From CAZFVY01 sp964522665 (lineage in GTDB: Bacteria; Verrucomicrobiota; Verrucomicrobiia; Limisphaerales; CAZFVY01): a stretch of 6,757 nt of DNA. The first letter of the stretch is position 1; every line of letters starts with the position of its first letter. The translations under genes were made by a program, and so were the position numbers. A model generated the notes under the pieces. It searched no databases and had not been told where the DNA came from. It worked only from the letters and a program-made list of their open reading frames with translations. Positions 5,118-6,757 of the stretch are shown in pieces. The stretch spans positions 1 to 6,757 of the forward strand of contig CAZFVY010000181.1 in NCBI GenBank assembly GCA_964522665.1, written 5' to 3'.

Positions 5118-6757
5118 GTGCGCAAACCCAAACGCCAGCGCTGGCCCATTGTGTACTTTTGTACCTTGGCGTCGCTATTTCCAGCGCTTTTGCGGGGGGG
5201 CGAGGCCTATCCGTGGGAGACTCGACCGGGCTATCGGGTCGCGAAATTGCCCGTCCCCTCCGACGGACGGACAGGCTTCACGGCCATGCCTGCCCAACAA
5301 ACCGGAATCTCGTTCGTCAATCGCCTGCCCGAAGAGACATTGGCTCGCCATTCGAATCTGGTCAACGGCTCCGGGGTCGCTTTGGGTGACGTGGATGGCG
5401 ATGGCTTGTGCGATATTTATTTTTGTTCGGTCGAAGGCCACAACATCCTCTACCGAAACCTTGGTAATTGGCGCTTCGAAGATATTACCGAGCAGGCGGG
5501 CGTCGCGTGCCCAAATCAATTCTCCCGCGGCGCGGTGTTCGCGGATGTCAATGGTGACGGTCATCTCGATCTCCTGGTCACCGCGCTCGGCGGCGGCGTC
5601 CGCTGCTTCCTCAATGACGGCAAGGGGCACTTCACCGAGATTACGGGGCCAGCCGGATTGACGGCGAATACCGGCAGCACCTCGATGGCGCTCGCGGACA
5701 CCAGCGGCAGCGGTTTCCTCGACCTTTATGTCGCCAATTTCGGCGCCGTCTCGCCGCTCCGGGATGGGGTCCGCTACTCCACCAAAATGGTCGATGGAAA
5801 GCTGGTCGTAATCGGGCGTTACAAAGATCGCCTGAAAATTGTCGGTAACGAGATCATCGAGCTGGGCGAACCCGACCAGCTTTACGTCAACGGCGGGAAG
5901 GCGCATTTCAACTCGGCGCCCTGGGATGGCAGCGTCTTTTCGGACGAGGACGGCAAACCGATGCCGCCGCCGTGGGACTTCGGCCTGGCGGTGCAATTCC
6001 GCGATCTCAACGGCGATGGCTGGCCCGACATCTATGTCTGCAATGATTTCGCGACCCCGGACCGGGTCTGGATAAACGACGGGAAAGGACACTTTCGCGC
6101 GCTCGACCGACTCGCCATCCGCACCATGAGTTACGCCGCGATGGGGGTCGATTTTGCCGACCTTGACCGCGACGGCCGCGACGATTTCATCGTGGTTGAA
6201 ATGCTCAGCTCGGAGCACGCGCGGCACATGCGCCAAGGCAGCCAAATACCCCCGGCCAACCAGATCATCGGCCAGATTGACAACCGTCCGCAGGTCGCCC
6301 GGAACACCCTTTTTTGGAATCGCGGCGATGGCACGTACGCGGAAATCGCGGAATACTCGGGGCTGGCCGCCTCCGAATGGTCGTGGACGCCGGTGTTTGT
6401 GGATGTTGACCTTGATGGCTTCGAAGACCTGCTGGTAACAAACGGCCACACCCATGACATGCAGGACCTTGACATCGCGGAACGGTTGCGGGCCGAAGCC
6501 GGACCGGGCGACACGCACGCCCACCTGCGGCTTTCTCCGTACCCCGTATTGGAGACCCCCAAAAAAGCGTATCGCAATCGCGGCGATCTGACTTTCGAGG
6601 AAGTTGGCGCCAAGTGGGGCTTCGATTCCCGCCAAATCGGGCATGGCATGGCGTTGGCGGACCTGGATAACGATGGGGATTTGGATGTGGTGGTCAACTC
6701 CCTGAACGGACCGGCGCTCATTTACCGCAATGAAACGGCGGCGCCGCGCGTGGCCGT
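5118..6757 (+). CDS. Secreted FG-GAP/VCBS (CRTAC1-type) protein, 3' end outside window
   Basis: The frame is open from GTG 5118 to the window edge (546 codons and two bases), so the C-terminus is missing. The GTG start gives a signal peptide: basic RKPKRQR, a hydrophobic core (about 9-25), and probable cleavage after A30 (GGEA/Y). A later ATG at 5286 (residue 57) would lose it. An in-frame TAG at 5097-5099 bounds the start. The mature protein carries seven Asp-rich loops of FG-GAP/VCBS type at about residues 91-99 (DVDGDGLCD), 143-151, 194-202 (degenerate), 296-304, 348-356, 429-437 and 515-523. These suggest calcium-binding loops of an integrin-alpha-like beta-propeller. The end, YRNETAAPRVA, is where an ASPIC/UnbV domain normally begins in CRTAC1-type proteins. 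Its role is probably extracellular binding or adhesion, but no ligand is known. No Shine-Dalgarno sequence is visible. A G7 tract (5194-5200) lies in codons 26-28. The gene is divergent from the prepilin-like gene. Confidence 0.93.
   Translation, partial: MRKPKRQRWPIVYFCTLASLFPALLRGGEAYPWETRPGYRVAKLPVPSDGRTGFTAMPAQQTGISFVNRLPEETLARHSNLVNGSGVALGDVDGDGLCDIYFCSVEGHNILYRNLGNWRFEDITEQAGVACPNQFSRGAVFADVNGDGHLDLLVTALGGGVRCFLNDGKGHFTEITGPAGLTANTGSTSMALADTSGSGFLDLYVANFGAVSPLRDGVRYSTKMVDGKLVVIGRYKDRLKIVGNEIIELGEPDQLYVNGGKAHFNSAPWDGSVFSDEDGKPMPPPWDFGLAVQFRDLNGDGWPDIYVCNDFATPDRVWINDGKGHFRALDRLAIRTMSYAAMGVDFADLDRDGRDDFIVVEMLSSEHARHMRQGSQIPPANQIIGQIDNRPQVARNTLFWNRGDGTYAEIAEYSGLAASEWSWTPVFVDVDLDGFEDLLVTNGHTHDMQDLDIAERLRAEAGPGDTHAHLRLSPYPVLETPKKAYRNRGDLTFEEVGAKWGFDSRQIGHGMALADLDNDGDLDVVVNSLNGPALIYRNETAAPRVA

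Noticed and set aside
5041..5661. 206-codon plus-strand open frame starting with TTG
   Set aside because: It overlaps the FG-GAP gene in another frame, and its Ser/Arg-rich translation is typical of an out-of-frame reading.
5175..6644. 489-codon minus-strand open frame
   Set aside because: It is antisense to a plus-strand frame with a signal peptide and seven FG-GAP/VCBS-type motifs. Its translation shows no domain, and long antisense frames are expected in GC-rich coding DNA.

Overview
The window is high-GC chromosomal DNA, most likely from a member of the Verrucomicrobiota (my best guess is the Limisphaerales/Pedosphaera side). This rests on the combination of genes, not on any marker gene: a prepilin-like protein with a C-terminal H-X9-DG motif, a secreted FG-GAP/VCBS (CRTAC1-type) protein, a histidine kinase with a very large extracytoplasmic part, and no clear Shine-Dalgarno sequence before any of the five starts.

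Layout from left to right. 1-114 is a non-coding leader with an imperfect dyad. 115-573 (+) encodes an Rrf2/IscR-type regulator with four cysteines. It converges on a two-component pair on the minus strand, with 63 bp and a small GC-rich hairpin between them. The pair is transcribed kinase first: histidine kinase 3710->1398, then OmpR/PhoB-type response regulator 1356->637, 41 bp apart. Upstream of the kinase, 3711-3963 is a non-coding gap holding a Pho-box-like direct repeat and a stretch that looks like a dispersed repeat or REP-like element. Next on the minus strand is the prepilin-like H-X9-DG gene (4827->3964). It is divergent from a large plus-strand gene that starts with GTG at 5118 and runs off the right edge. 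That gene encodes an exported protein with seven Asp-rich DxDxDG-type loops, and its expected C-terminal ASPIC/UnbV domain lies outside the window.

How the genes may work together. The kinase and regulator form a self-contained signalling pair; the stimulus is unknown and the target is most likely at least their own promoter. The Rrf2 protein is probably an independent redox or Fe-S-responsive regulator. The prepilin-like protein and the FG-GAP protein share a 290-bp divergent intergenic region. Both are exported surface-type proteins that are found in many copies in this group, and nothing in the sequence proves a joint function.

I found no RNA genes, CRISPR array, intact insertion sequence or clearly new system. 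The points most worth a second look are the alanine in the kinase's ExxT/N phosphatase position, the large sensor domain and ATP-domain insertion, the Pho-box-like repeat, the possible dispersed repeat, and the plus-strand FG-GAP gene that a longer antisense open frame could easily hide.
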